A DNA stretch of 64,000 bases, from NCBI GenBank assembly GCA_021495925.1, contig JAKEKT010000019.1:62001-126000 (forward strand), written 5' to 3'. The notes beneath the pieces were generated by a model, which saw only the letters and a program-made list of their open reading frames with translations, was not told the origin of the DNA and made no database searches. This DNA is from Diplodia intermedia. Taxonomy: Eukaryota; Ascomycota; Dothideomycetes; Botryosphaeriales; Botryosphaeriaceae. The position numbers and the translations under genes are program-made. This document shows, piece by piece, positions 34,507-45,111 of the stretch; position 1 is the stretch's first letter; every line of letters begins with the position of its first letter.

Positions 34507-35501
34507 AGTAGAACTTTGGTTGGTGAGCTGCTGGGAGACCGACCAACCTGTTCTGTTTGGTGGTTGTTGGAAAGACCGTTGAAACTTAACAATATATCCT
34601 GCATCACACTTGGAAGAGTCCCAGATGCGTTGTGCCCAATGCTGAATGCCTAGGGGGGCTGTTGTGGCGGCCAACAAAGTCAGTGGGTGACTTATCGCGG
34701 AAGGATTGGATGGCGTCGGCTTAGCGAGTAAGTACCATGCTCTGCTTACAAATCCAGGATGAGGGCCGGGGCTTCTGTTGCATGGAGGAGCTGATGATGG
34801 GAATGCTCAGTTCATCTTGTTGCAGTCGCACAGGGGTCTTCTCAGGCTCGGGATGTGATCGCTCCCATGGAAGAACAACGCCAAAGGTAATGGGCTGCAA
34901 AGCGTTGGAAGAGAAACAGCTGGCAGTGGCCATGGACAATACTCCGTTGGATGAGGTCTGAGATGCTCAGGGAAGAGGCCAAGATTGGGGGAGAAGTGGA
35001 GCCCCTTGACGCACGCACGGGACGGCACATTAACCCCAACACAAGCACAGCAAGCTCTTTTCATGCTCAAATATGTTATGTTCGATTAGTTGCAAGTTCG
35101 AAGATTGAGACAATGTCGTCACTAAATGCCCCGGACTCCCCGGCAGCGCCACCGCGGGCCGAAGCTTTCAAAACGGGACGGCTAGCAGCCACAGGCGGGC
35201 CGCGGTGGCCATAGCTCCCTCCATTGTCGCACCCCACCATTGACTATGAGGTAAGCGGGTCACCAGAGACACGGAGTTAGCAATGCAGCATCTCCGCCAT
35301 GCTTGCATGCGTTTCGGCCTTGGAAAGAACCGCGATCCGTGGATGTCGTGCTTGCCTTTGCTTTGTAAAGCGCCTGAGACCGACTGCCCCTCCCTCCATT
35401 ACGTCAGGCTATAAAGCTAAGCTCGGCTTCCGTCGAAGACCCACTAGTCCAACATCTCCCATCTGCCCTACTTCAGGCTCAACATCCTATAATCAGTCAC
35501 A
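34507..35501. other. Intergenic region upstream of the MDR oxidoreductase gene
   Basis: Nearly 1 kb between the tRNA (-) and the oxidoreductase (+). It includes the promoter of the latter, with a CTATAAAG TATA-like element at about 35409-35416. Small open frames on both strands overlap each other and show no domain. No gene is called. Confidence 0.4.
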
Positions 35502-36887
35502 ATGAAGGAAGCTATCGTCACGGATGCTGACAATGTATGCCACCACGGCCTTTAACCCAAACTAGCATGGTACTAACTACCTACAGGTCGAAATCGTCGA
35601 CTCTCCCATCCCCACTCCCGGCCCAAACCAGGTGGTGATCAAAGTAGTCGTTGTAAGTAACAGATAAACCCATCTGTTTATGCGCAGCTGCTAATACATC
35701 GAAAATAGAGCGGTTCCAATCCCAAGGACTGGTGAGAACCCAACACCATACCCATCTCTCTGATCTCACAAGCTAACATGACCATACAGGAAGGGTCCCG
35801 AATGGAGCGGCAAGAAGAGCAACTCTGGAGACGACATTGCCGGAATCGTCCACAGCATCGGTGCCGGCGTCTACGAATTCAAGCCAGGGGACCGCGTCGC
35901 TGCCTTCCACGAAATGCGGACCCCTCACGGGAGCTTCGCCGAGTATGCAGTGGCCTGGCAGTACACCACCTCTCACATCCCGGAGAATCTGAGCTTTGAA
36001 GGTAGGCCTCCCCTCCCGTCGCTGTAAATCCTTCGAGCCGAACCGGACGGCTGACTGGCTCTTCCTTCCCAGAGGCCGCAACCATCCCCCTGGCCGCCCT
36101 CACCGCCGTCATCGGCAACTACGTCCGCCTCTCGCTGCCGGAGCCGTGGAAGCCCCTCCCCGACGGCGAAAAACTGCCCTTCCTCGTCTACGGTGCCGCC
36201 TCCGCCGTCGGCGCCTACGCCATCAAGCTGGCCCGCCTCTCCAACATTCATCCGTAAGCCAAAAGCCCCTCGCCCTCCTTTCCGCTCCCACCCCTCAACA
36301 TACGCCGCGGAGAGAGAGAGAGCCACCAAGGACACAGACGCCCCACTGACCCACATCCCAGCATCATCGCCGTCGCCGGCAACGGCATCCCCTACGTCGA
36401 AACCCTGCTCGACAAGACCTTGGGCGACGCCATCGTCGACTACCGCAAAGGCAGCGAGTCGCTCATATCCGGCATCAAAGCCGCTCTGGCGGGCTTCCCG
36501 CCGCTCGAGCACGCCTTCGACGCCGTGTCGGAGAAGGGCTCGCACGAGGTCCTCGTCGCCGCGCTCGCGCCCACCGCCTCCGTCACGAATGTCCTCCCCG
36601 TCGACAGGTTCGCGCCCGCCGGCTTCGCCTACCCGTCCACCTACCGCGCCACCGCGTGGTCCATGGTGGCCGACGTGCACGGCGCGCGGAAGGAGGTCGG
36701 GTACGTGTATTTCCGCTGGCTGTTCCGGCAGGTGGCGGAAGGCAGATTCCAGGCGCATCCGCACCAGGTGGTGGCGGGCGGGCTGGGCGGCGTGGCGGAG
36801 GGGTTGGGGAATCTCAAGGCGGGCAGGGCGAGTGCGGTGAAGTATGTGTTTAGGATTGGGGAGACGGAGGGGGTGGGGAAGGAGTGA
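35502..36887 (+). CDS. Medium-chain (MDR) alcohol dehydrogenase / enoyl reductase, ToxD-like
   Basis: Six exons (35502-35534, 35587-35652, 35709-35731, 35790-36001, 36073-36253, 36362-36887) give 346 residues; exon 3 is only 23 nt. The first part is the GroES-like domain, with SGSNPKDWKGPEW and the nucleotide-proximal stretch GDDIAGIVHSIGAGVYEFKP GDRVAAF. The Rossmann motif reads VYGAASAVGAYAIKLAR. No cysteine cluster for structural zinc is seen, so it is likely a zinc-independent quinone-oxidoreductase or enoyl-reductase type. Relatives include ToxD, CipB and trans-acting enoyl reductases of fungal polyketide pathways, but no polyketide synthase is present in this window. The true substrate is unknown. 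Codon use is highly GC-rich in exons 5-6. Confidence 0.88.
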
Positions 36888-37115
36888 TTGCGTGACTGGC
36901 TGACTGATCGATTGAATGAGTGAGGGAGAGAGAGAAGAGGTGTTTGGATTTGAAGGGGCGCTGTGATGCTGAAGTGACGGCTCCTGAGCAGCCTGCGATA
37001 TGTTGACGAATTTACTGCCGTGTTCGTGAGCCCATCCAGCGCCGTCCTACTACTCCCCGCTGCAGAATCGAGAAGAGATTGATATAATCAGATCTTCAAA
37101 CAAGAGCTGCCCCAC
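36888..37115. other. 3' flank of the oxidoreductase gene
   Basis: Short noncoding stretch between the oxidoreductase stop codon and the foldback element. It is A/G-rich near 36920-36950 and otherwise unremarkable. Confidence 0.4.
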
Positions 37116-37331
37116 CACTGTGGGTGACAAAACGAGATTGCCCACTCGCATCTACCTCACAGAAAGATTCTACATGGGATGGGTAGTTGAATACAAGATC
37201 TGGACGTAAATACGCGAATTCAGAACTTATATTTACGTCCGGACCTTGTATTCAACTCCATACATAAATAATATTCTGATGCGGAATCTGTGCCAGGTAG
37301 ATGGAGGTGGTCTCTTTTGTCACCCACCGTG
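37116..37331. mobile_element. Foldback (MITE-like) element with ~100-bp inverted arms
   Basis: Two arms, 37116-37212 and 37230-37331, are inverted copies separated by a 17-nt loop. The outer ends pair over CACTGTGGGTGACAAAA against CACGGTGGGTGACAAAA (16 of 17). The inner ends pair over 28 bp (37185-37212 with 37230-37257), differing only by two transitions. The middle of the arms is more diverged with small gaps but keeps CATCTACCT and CACAGA in both. No coding capacity. The structure fits a miniature foldback transposon lying between two convergent genes. The outer boundary is uncertain, and I found no clear target-site duplication. A chance hairpin of this length is not plausible. Confidence 0.72.
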
Positions 37332-37945
37332 CCACCTGCGGTGGAAAAGAAAATAACGGCCAAAGTTATCAAAGAATCGTAGCCACGTCGATCCAGTTGA
37401 ACGCTTGAAAATGCAAACATCTCCTGTTTGCTAGTAGTCCCGTCAAACGTGCTCAACGGCACAACTCAACGCTATAGACAACCAGCCAACATTAAGGCAC
37501 GCAGACATGACGGTCCAAAGGCAAGAAATAAATCATAGTTCGTTCTCTTCATAGCTCACGCGGAGCGCCATGATCATCTGCAACACTGTAAACAGCATAA
37601 GCATAACCATACATTCCCCGTGCCCCGATCCAGCCAGCCAAGAAGAAAGAGAGTAGAAGATAAACCCTCATACCCACGAAGCCAGAAGAAAGGGAACAAG
37701 AGAAAGAGAGAAACCCCGTTAAGCAAAACACCACCTTACAGAAAGACCGTTGACCGAAAGTATGAACCCCGTCCACTCTCAGAAAGACACACAGAAATAT
37801 CCGTATCTCATCTTCAGTTTTTCTTTCGAGAGAGCAGCCCTGAGATCGCCTTACACTCCCGGAACCCCCATTTTAGTCGCTAGTGAAGCAGCAGCAATAA
37901 GCAAGACAACGTAGCAGAGGCATAACGTTAGATGCTTGAAATCAA
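37332..37945. other. Intergenic, 3' flank of the HMG-box gene
   Basis: About 600 bp of A-rich noncoding DNA between the foldback element and the end of the HMG-box gene. It includes a purine-rich strip (AAGAAAGAGAGTAG type) at 37640-37720. No gene is supported. Confidence 0.4.
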
Positions 37946-39440
37946 TCAGGCCGTGGCACCTTCGCTCTTGCGCTTGCGCTTGTTCTTCTTCTCCGGCTCG
38001 GGAGCAGGCTCAGCAGCGGCGGCGGCAACCTCCTCGGCGCCCTTGGACTTCCTGCCGCGCTTCCTCTTGGCGGGTTCCTCGACCGTCTCCTTGGGAGCCT
38101 CCTCCTTCTTGGCTGCCGCCTTCCTCGTGTTGGCCGGCTTGGCCGGAGTGCTCTCAACAGCGTTCTTGGGGTGAGAGGGAAGAGGGATAGGGCTCGCCGT
38201 GTGGGCTGGAGCGGCAGCGGACGAGGCCGCAACGACGCCGTTCTCCTTACCCGTCTTGCGGCGCTTGGGCTTGGGGGTCTTGTTCTCAACCGGAGGGGTA
38301 GGAGCCTTCGGGCTGGCCTCCTTGTCGCTGCTCTCTTCCTCGGACTGGGAAGACTCCTCAGCGGTGGCACCAGCAGCAGTAGCGGCGCCCTCGGCCATCT
38401 CGACGTCGGCTTCCGCGGCTTCCGCGGCATCAGCGAGGCTCTTAGCAGCTTCCGCCTCACCCTTGTTAGCCTTGTACTCGGCAATCTTCTTGAGGTACTC
38501 GTCGCGGTTCTTGTTGTAAACCTCCTGCCAAGCCTGGAATGATGGTCAGCGCAAGAAATGCATGTGAACTCGATCGTGACTGACCTTCTTCTCCTCGTCG
38601 CCAAGCTCCCTCCAGCGCTTCTTGATCTCCTCCTCAACGGCGCCAGGAGTGACAGTCGGGCCCAGGTCCTCCTTGACAATGGGGCGCGCTTGGGCGGAGT
38701 ACAGGAAGTACATGGTCAATGGACGCTTGGGCTCATTGGGGTCCTTCTCCTTCTTTTCCTTCTTGGGCTTCCTGCCCTTCTTCACCGGCTCCTCCTCTGC
38801 GGGTGCAGCGGGAGCGGCAACTGGAGCGGCAATGGGCTGGGGAGCGGCGGCAGCGGCCGGACCGGCGGCGGCGGCGGGAGGCGAGTCGCGCAGAGCACCG
38901 GCGAGGATCTCATTGTTGTTCAGAGGATTCGAGATGCCAAAGGTGTCAAGGCGGTAGGGCGTTGAGCCAAGCACCGAGTTGGTGTGCTTGAGATATGAAC
39001 GGAGGAGATCGCTGACGGCAGTCTGCAGGGTGGTCAAGCCGGTGACGACCTGGACGAAGAATTGCGGGTCAGGATACAGTCTCAATTGCGCAAGAACGAG
39101 TGGAATGGAGCTGATGAGCTCGCGCAGCTGGCGTGACATGTCGCCCAGGCCGGCGCGCACTTGACGCGCCTGGGCCGGTGGCAGGAATGCGCTAGCGGAC
39201 ATGGAGGGAGCATGAATGCGCTACAGGAAGAACGGAGAGCAAGCATCAGGGAAACCATCTTCAATGGCGGCGCGCGGCGCATGAGGGTGAGGCGGCTTGA
39301 GGGTGGCGCGTGGGCAGACGGCGCGCGTAGCAAAACAAAGCGCGACTTACCGAATCGCGCGTCCTGGCGAAGTCCTCCACACTGATCATCAGCTCAGCAG
39401 TCTCCTTCTGCTGCTTGTCTTCCTTGCGCGGGCGACCCAT
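37946..39440 (-). CDS. HMG-box chromatin protein
   Basis: Three exons (39440-39351, 39220-38585, 38533-37946) give 437 residues; all introns are phase 0 and the first is 130 nt. The short first exon (MGRPRKEDKQQKETAELMIS) opens with an AT-hook-like GRPRK. Residues ~37-140 are a helical region of unknown function. A Pro/Ala linker and a Lys-rich strip (KKGRKPKKEKKEKDPNEPKR) lead into the single HMG box at about 190-262, with PLTMYFLYSAQARPIVKEDL and EEIKKRWRELGDEEKKAWQE across an intron. The C-terminal 150 residues are disordered, Ala/Glu/Lys-rich, and end in a basic cluster that includes KRKRGRKSK. It is expected to bend DNA or bind chromatin. An ACGCGT site is 11 bp upstream of the ATG. Confidence 0.9.
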
Positions 39441-41857
39441 GGCGATGAAGACGCGTTGGCGGGGGCGAAATGGATGGATGGGTAAAAATTCGTCAGAGGT
39501 GGAAGGTGTGGGAGCGACGACGCGAGCGATGGGCGGCTAGGCCACTTATGAGGCCCGGCGGTTGTCGGTCAGCAGGCTACCCCCCACTGCAACAGGCCCC
39601 TCCAGCCCACGACACAGCCCGCTGCGAGCTGTCGTTTTCGCCTCCCGTGCCCCAGCTGCGGTGCACTCTACATTGCAGCGCACCACCAAGCCGTGGCCTT
39701 TTCAGCTCCATCTTTTCTTGCCGCGCTCTGCAGGCCCTGGGCCCGCTGTTCTTCTCAGGCATCCGTCTTTGCAGAGGCTGCACACGCCCTGCGCGGCACG
39801 CACTCCGCGTGCAGCCTCCGTTGAGACGGCCCAGCGCGCCAAACAGGCTCGTCCGCACTTTGCTTCTGCCGGCCTATTCCACAGGGGTCCCCGAGTGCTT
39901 GCGCAGGCTCGCCCAGGCTCTGGCACCACCCCTTGATAAGCCTGTTTCAGCGCGCGTCCAGGCCTCGACAGTCGCCCAATGGCCGCTACCCCCTCTGTGC
40001 CCTCTCGTCGTGTCCTGCGCCGAGCCTTCTCAGCGCCCGCCCGCGCCGAACGCCCACGCAGCGCCCACCGCGTCCCAACGGCCCCCCATCGATGGCCCAT
40101 ACGCCCCAGTGCGCAGGCCCTCGGGATGGTGTTCTAACACGCATACCGCCCGCCTATCTCTGCGGTCACCGCTGCCTCCTGTCCACCACTCAGTGCACAG
40201 TTCCACCGACGCTCGCTATCCCCCGCTCACGTGAATATTCCGAACGTAGGCCGCATCTATCCGGTGCCGCTTCCAGGCCTACGGTTTAGGCACACGTACT
40301 TATCATCGATCGCGTTTGCCCACATGTACAGCCCATAGCCCTCTACACATGCTCAATGCTCGTATCTAATCCACCACGACTTTGGCTGCAGTCGGAACCA
40401 ACAACCTCCAACCGCTCTCTCCTCTTTTCTCCCCTCTGAAGTGTGTAAGGCGGAGGAATGAAGGTGTGAAGACCCGTGGGAGGGTGCAGGTTTAGCCTCG
40501 ATAAGGTGCGATTAGCTTTTATGTCAAAGTCGACTTCGATGCGGCCGTCATCTGCATTCTATTAGCTATGCAGTTTGATGGTAAAGCTCTTGCTCCGATT
40601 CGCGTTGTGTTTCTACCTGTCGGTTTCCACTTCTCCATATCAGAGACCGCTCAGGCGACACATTCTAAAACTAGTTCGTGCTGACTGATGGCGAGCTTCT
40701 CTTTATGTCACTGTAACCACTAAATAGGTCGAGGTGACATGGCCTGCTAAGGATATTGTCCATGATCACGTCTCATGCCGCGGAGAGGTAGATCTAAATA
40801 ATAATGAGATGCACTCAGCGGCTAAAGTTTCCTGGGAGATGTACGTGGCGGATCGTCCAAGTGACTGTACCCCCGATATACTCAACCTAGTCCTGGGCAG
40901 CGAAGTGCCGGTGCCCGTTCTGGCATCTGGTAAAGTGGCGCCATCAATATGGAACATACCAGGAGCCTGGTCTTCTGTCACGGCAAACTGTTTCACGACA
41001 CAAAACGGACCTTTGATCCTGATATTTGGCTCTGGACATGAACCTTTTTTTGAACATGATTTCAGACGCTCTTTAAGTACGGATCAATACCCCGCTCGAC
41101 AGCTGACCTGAAACAGTACCCGATAATTGCTCAAAAACTTTTCTAGCCTTTTTGAAGGTGATTGGGAATGTTCATCTCCGCCAGCTTTAATATTGTTGCA
41201 ATGTATGCAAGTATTCAATTCGAGCCCAAAGCGCTGGTATCATACTCACAAGAATGATCCACGAGAGATTGGGACGTTAAAACCCTTTAAACTCCACTTT
41301 TGTTTGTCATTATTCCTTCAAGTACGCACTAAGTTGAGACTCACGTTATAATCTAGACTGTGAGTACTTTTGCGTTCGTTCTGGATTGGAAGGCAGACGC
41401 TGAATGTTAGCAGTACGTACATGATTACACGACTAATCTAGGCACTGGCCTCCTCCGCAACGAACAGATTAGCTTACATTAAACCCTCTACAGCTAGGTA
41501 TGTCATCGCTAGAGCAGGATTCAATATACTTTTGTAATCAGGTGTGGATAGGTACCTCGAACGGGCAGTACTTGATATTGCGCCGGTTCGAGTATGACGG
41601 ACATTCGGTCTAAGGTAAGGGAAGTTCGTGAAGCACATTTGGTGTAAGGGAGACTTCTCTCGAATAGATCACAGTAAGTGCCAAGGCAATCAAGCGGATA
41701 TCAAATGTGCCATTCAATGTCTACAAAATAACCAGATGACCGTCTATCGTTAGAACCCCAGAACGCCCTGTCGTCCATGCCATTTTGAAGATAGGGTATA
41801 TCTTGCGTTGCCACCAACACGGCCTTGTCGGAAAGAGATCCAGCCGACGCAGCTCCA
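39441..41857. other. Largest gene-free stretch (2.4 kb)
   Basis: This spacer lies between the HMG-box gene start and the end of the Maf-like gene. The left part (to ~40230) is GC-rich and contains a long open frame that I reject as noncoding. From ~40300 the sequence becomes more A/T-rich, with stop codons in every frame; I see no repeat, RNA gene or recognisable transposon in it. A tRNA B-box-like GGTTCGAGT occurs near 41585 without a cloverleaf. It may be an eroded insertion, but nothing proves that. Confidence 0.35.
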
Positions 41858-42909
41858 TCACAAAATGTTTACATCAGCATCAGCCAGTTCTTCCTCCATC
41901 TCCTCCTCAGACTTCGTAACATCTTCGATAAGCTTCAACGTAGCCCTCAGCGGCAGGCCGACCACATTGTCGAATGTGCCCTCTATCCGGTCGACCAGGA
42001 TGGAGCCGATGCCCTGAATGCCGTACCCGCCAGCCTTATCGGCGCCTTCCCTTGTCCTAACGTACGCGACGATCAGCTCGTCCGTGACTATAACCACAAA
42101 GTTAGCGCTGTCCAACCCCCTGCACACACTGGACACTTCCCCCACACTTACTCGACTTATCGAACTTGACCGTCGTGTCCTCCACATGCGTCTTCATAGC
42201 GTAGCCCGGGTCCCTGGCACTCTCCAGCGGCCGCATGCAAGCCACGGCGGTGAAGACCTTGTGCTCGCCGCAGTCCCTCAGGCTCTTGAGCATGTCGACA
42301 TGCTCCCGCTCCGAGCGCGGCTTCTCCAGGATCTCGCCAAAGTGGCCGACGACGACGGTGTCGGCGGCGATGATCAGCGCCGGCTCGCCCTTCTCCTTGT
42401 TGTCGATCTCCTGCTCGTACACCGTCATCGCCTTCTGCGTCGCCGTCTGGAGCACATATTCGAACGGGGCGAGGTCCTTGGACAGGTCCTCAGGGAACGC
42501 CGACGGGATGATTTCGAGGTCGCGGAGACCAATCTGCAAGAGCGAGGCGGGCTCACGTTAGCATGGCGGTGTGTGGGATGGTGTTCCGCAAAGGGCGGGT
42601 TGTCAAGATCGTCGCATGTGGCGAATTCCCGTGGTGGGGAGAAGAGGGGAAGGGGGGGCCGTGACGACGCACCTGAGCGAGCAGTTGTCTCCGTCGCGGA
42701 GAGCCGGAGGCCAGGATGACTCTCTTGCCGCGCAGATTCGTCAAGGCGGCGAGCTCGAGGGGCAGCGGCGCGCGCGGCTGTCCAGGTCGCGGAGGCGCTG
42801 GCGCTCCGCCGGCGACGGGGGCGGGCTGCTTGTCGACCGAATCGTAGGACGGCGGTGGCTCGGAGGGCGCGGCCTCGTAGGAGCCGCTGTCGTTGTTGTA
42901 GAACGACAT
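41858..42909 (-). CDS. Maf/Ham1-like nucleotide pyrophosphatase
   Basis: Three exons (42909-42673, 42533-42152, 42087-41858) give 282 residues. The Maf domain starts at about residue 60 with RGKRVILASGSPRRRQLLAQ, the standard nucleotide-binding loop of this family, and continues with IIAADTVVVGHFGEILEKPR and ITDELIVAYVRTREGADKAG, GYGIQGIG. Eukaryotic Maf proteins (such as the human ASMTL N-terminal domain) hydrolyse dTTP, UTP or modified nucleotides. The first ~55 residues are a Pro/Ala/Ser-rich extension likely to be disordered. The third exon joins through a codon split by a 64-nt intron. An in-frame ATG at 42927 would add six residues. The gene is divergent from scytalone dehydratase. Confidence 0.91.
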
Positions 42910-44387
42910 GGTGAGTCGGCGGAGCATTGGTGACGGTTTCCTGGGGAATGTTTCTTCTGCCTAACTTTTTTGCCGCGACAGGTTCCTGGGTCAATTGCTG
43001 TAACGGGAGTTGCTTGATCTGCTTGCGGGAGGAGGGCGCTGCGAAGCTAACGCCTTGGCACGCGTCAACAACGGCAGCCGGGTTTCTTAGTTCCGAGCAG
43101 GGAGGTGCCTCCGGACGGGCAAACGAGGCGAGGGAGGACGCGTAAGGAATGGTGTGCGGACGCTCAGGAACAGCCTGCACGACGCCGTGGAAACAGCAGC
43201 ACCTCGTCGCGCCGTCTGCCTCGACGAATGCGGCGGTCGTCCTCACCGACTACGAAACGGCAATGCCAGTGCGGCCATGCCCGACGCGGATTTAAAAATA
43301 GCTCTCCGTCCTCCAGTGCGCAGTCGATCATGGCCATAACTTGTGGCCGATCTATAGTAGCGAGAAATTGGATTGTGCGCGCCGGTTCGTCGCAGGACTA
43401 GGAGGACTTTATACAGCCCTGCGGAAGACCAACCTTGCTATCGTCCTACAAGCTTTACACTGTTTTGACGCCGACTAGCCTGACTCGTAGTCGTTCGGAA
43501 AAAAGGTCCTTGCGTTGAGCATGAGATTAAAGTATACCAAAGGCACTATTACTTACCTGCAGGCTTCCAAAGAGGAAAGGTATTATAATCTGACCGGGGC
43601 ACAGGGGGATGGGGGGATGGAGGACGAGGGTCCAAGGTAACCGTGGAACTTTTATATTGTTGAACGGAGACTTGCGGTTAGAGCCGGACAACGGAGCCCT
43701 TGGATACGCACTAAATCCCTGCGTCCGTTGTCCACTGAACTCCGAAAGGCTCCCGGTGGAGAATGGAGTGTGCCCGTTGGGGGCTACTCCGAACAGCCGG
43801 CCCGGAGGGGCCCAGCGATACCAAGCCGGGACCCAACTTCGACAAGAATATCGCACGACCATATTATTCGCACCTCTCTGTATACTATTCTTGGACTCGT
43901 CTTACGTGCAGCACACACAATGCCAAAGGGCAACATCTCCTCAGCAGGAATTGCGGGGTGCTTATTAGTTGAGGTAGAGGCAGAGGCCAGACGATCCTGG
44001 CTCTACTGCACACCACGGATGGCTTCGGGACCAGCCGTCAAAACCCCGGCCACAAGCGCGAGGTAACGCCTCCGGACAAGTGGTAAGCAGCAGTAGTAGT
44101 GCATCAGCACTTCCATACGCAGGTGCAGACACAGTGGTAATAGCGAAACTGTGTTGGTGTTCCAGAATTATCGGACTCGATATCGGGCTCCCCCGCAATT
44201 CCCGAGCGGACGCCATTCACATGGGGATCCGTTCCCTGCATATCGGCCAACGACACCATATAACTTGAATAGCTTCAGGCACCGCTTCGACACTTTCCTA
44301 TCACATCCGCAATAATCAGTTCAAGCCGCCAGCCAAAGCATTGCACAATACCCCACATTTATCTTTTGTCAGGAGAGCATCACCACC
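42910..44387. promoter_or_regulatory. Divergent intergenic region, Maf-like / scytalone dehydratase
   Basis: This 1.48-kb region holds the promoters of both flanking genes. A perfect 10-bp inverted repeat, GGACAACGGA at 43686-43695 and TCCGTTGTCC at 43724-43733 with a 28-nt spacer, lies about 650 bp upstream of the melanin gene. An ACGCGT hexamer is at 43138-43143. Overlapping open frames have no domain. No RNA gene is seen. Confidence 0.35.
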
Positions 44388-45111
44388 ATGGCTGCAGGCA
44401 ACATTAGCTTCGAGGGTACCGTATCCAATAGTGTGAGTCACTGCTGTGAAACCCCTGCTGAGACGCGACAGATTACTTGGGCCTCTGCGACGCTCTTGTT
44501 GAGTGGGCGGACAGTTATGATAGCAAGGTCAGCCCCACCCCACACCGACTGCTCTTGCTACGGTGACTGACCAGCGGCACAGGATTGGGAAAGGCTGCGC
44601 AAGTGCATCGCACCAACTCTGAGGGTTAGTGTATTGGGTCCTGTTGAGAGGGCGCCGTGCTGATAGTGTGGGACAGATCGACTACCGCTCGTTCCTGGAC
44701 AAGCTCTGGGAAGCCATGCCGGCGGATGAGTTCGTCGCCATGATCTCATCGCAAGCGGTGCTTGGCGACCCGCTGCTCAAGACGCAGCACTTCATCGGCG
44801 GTTCCAAGTGGGAGAAAGTCTCTGACGACGAGGTGATTGGAGTGCACCAGCTGCGCGTGCCCCACCAGAGGTACACCGACGAGACCCGTACCACCGTCGC
44901 AGTCAAGGGACACGCCCACAGCACCAACACCCATTGGTACAAGAAGGTCAACGGCGTGTGGAAGTTTGCCGGCCTCAACCCCGAGATCAGATGGGGCGAG
45001 TACGACTTCGACAAGGTGTTTGCCAGCGGACGCGACGAGTTCGGCGAGGCGGAGACCAAGGCGGCCGAGGGCATCCCGCCCGCGAAGTCGGCGGTGGCTG
45101 CGGCGTCGTGA
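44388..45111 (+). CDS. SCD1: Scytalone dehydratase (DHN-melanin biosynthesis)
   Basis: Four exons (44388-44415, 44472-44527, 44583-44624, 44677-45111) give 186 residues. The enzyme dehydrates scytalone and vermelone in the dihydroxynaphthalene melanin pathway. Every active-site residue known from the Magnaporthe enzyme is present: Tyr25, Asp26, Tyr45, His80, His105, Ser124 and Asn126 (Magnaporthe Y30, D31, Y50, H85, H110, S129, N131). Family landmarks include WADSYDSKDWERLRK, LRIDYRSFLDKLWEAMPADE and QHFIGGSKWEKVSDDEVIG. The first intron was placed at 44416-44471 because it rebuilds FEDYLGLCDALVEWADSY; a more obvious GTGAGT donor downstream breaks the frame. The C-terminal ~25 residues are an Ala-rich extension. 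No other melanin gene is in the window. Confidence 0.96.

Noticed and set aside
39470..40234. 254-codon open frame on the plus strand between the HMG-box gene and the Maf-like gene
   Set aside because: Its composition (Pro, Arg, Ala, Ser, Cys) is that of GC-rich noncoding DNA, it overlaps open frames on the other strand, and it has no recognisable segment.
40734..41111. 125-codon frame in the gene-free segment
   Set aside because: It opens with GTG, not ATG, and the peptide is not recognisable.
41550..41600. tRNA-like B box (GGTTCGAGT)
   Set aside because: No acceptor, D or anticodon stem can be folded around it.
35502..45111. A secondary-metabolite cluster joining the MDR oxidoreductase and scytalone dehydratase
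   Set aside because: They are 7.5 kb apart with housekeeping genes (HMG-box, Maf) between them and no synthase or transporter nearby.
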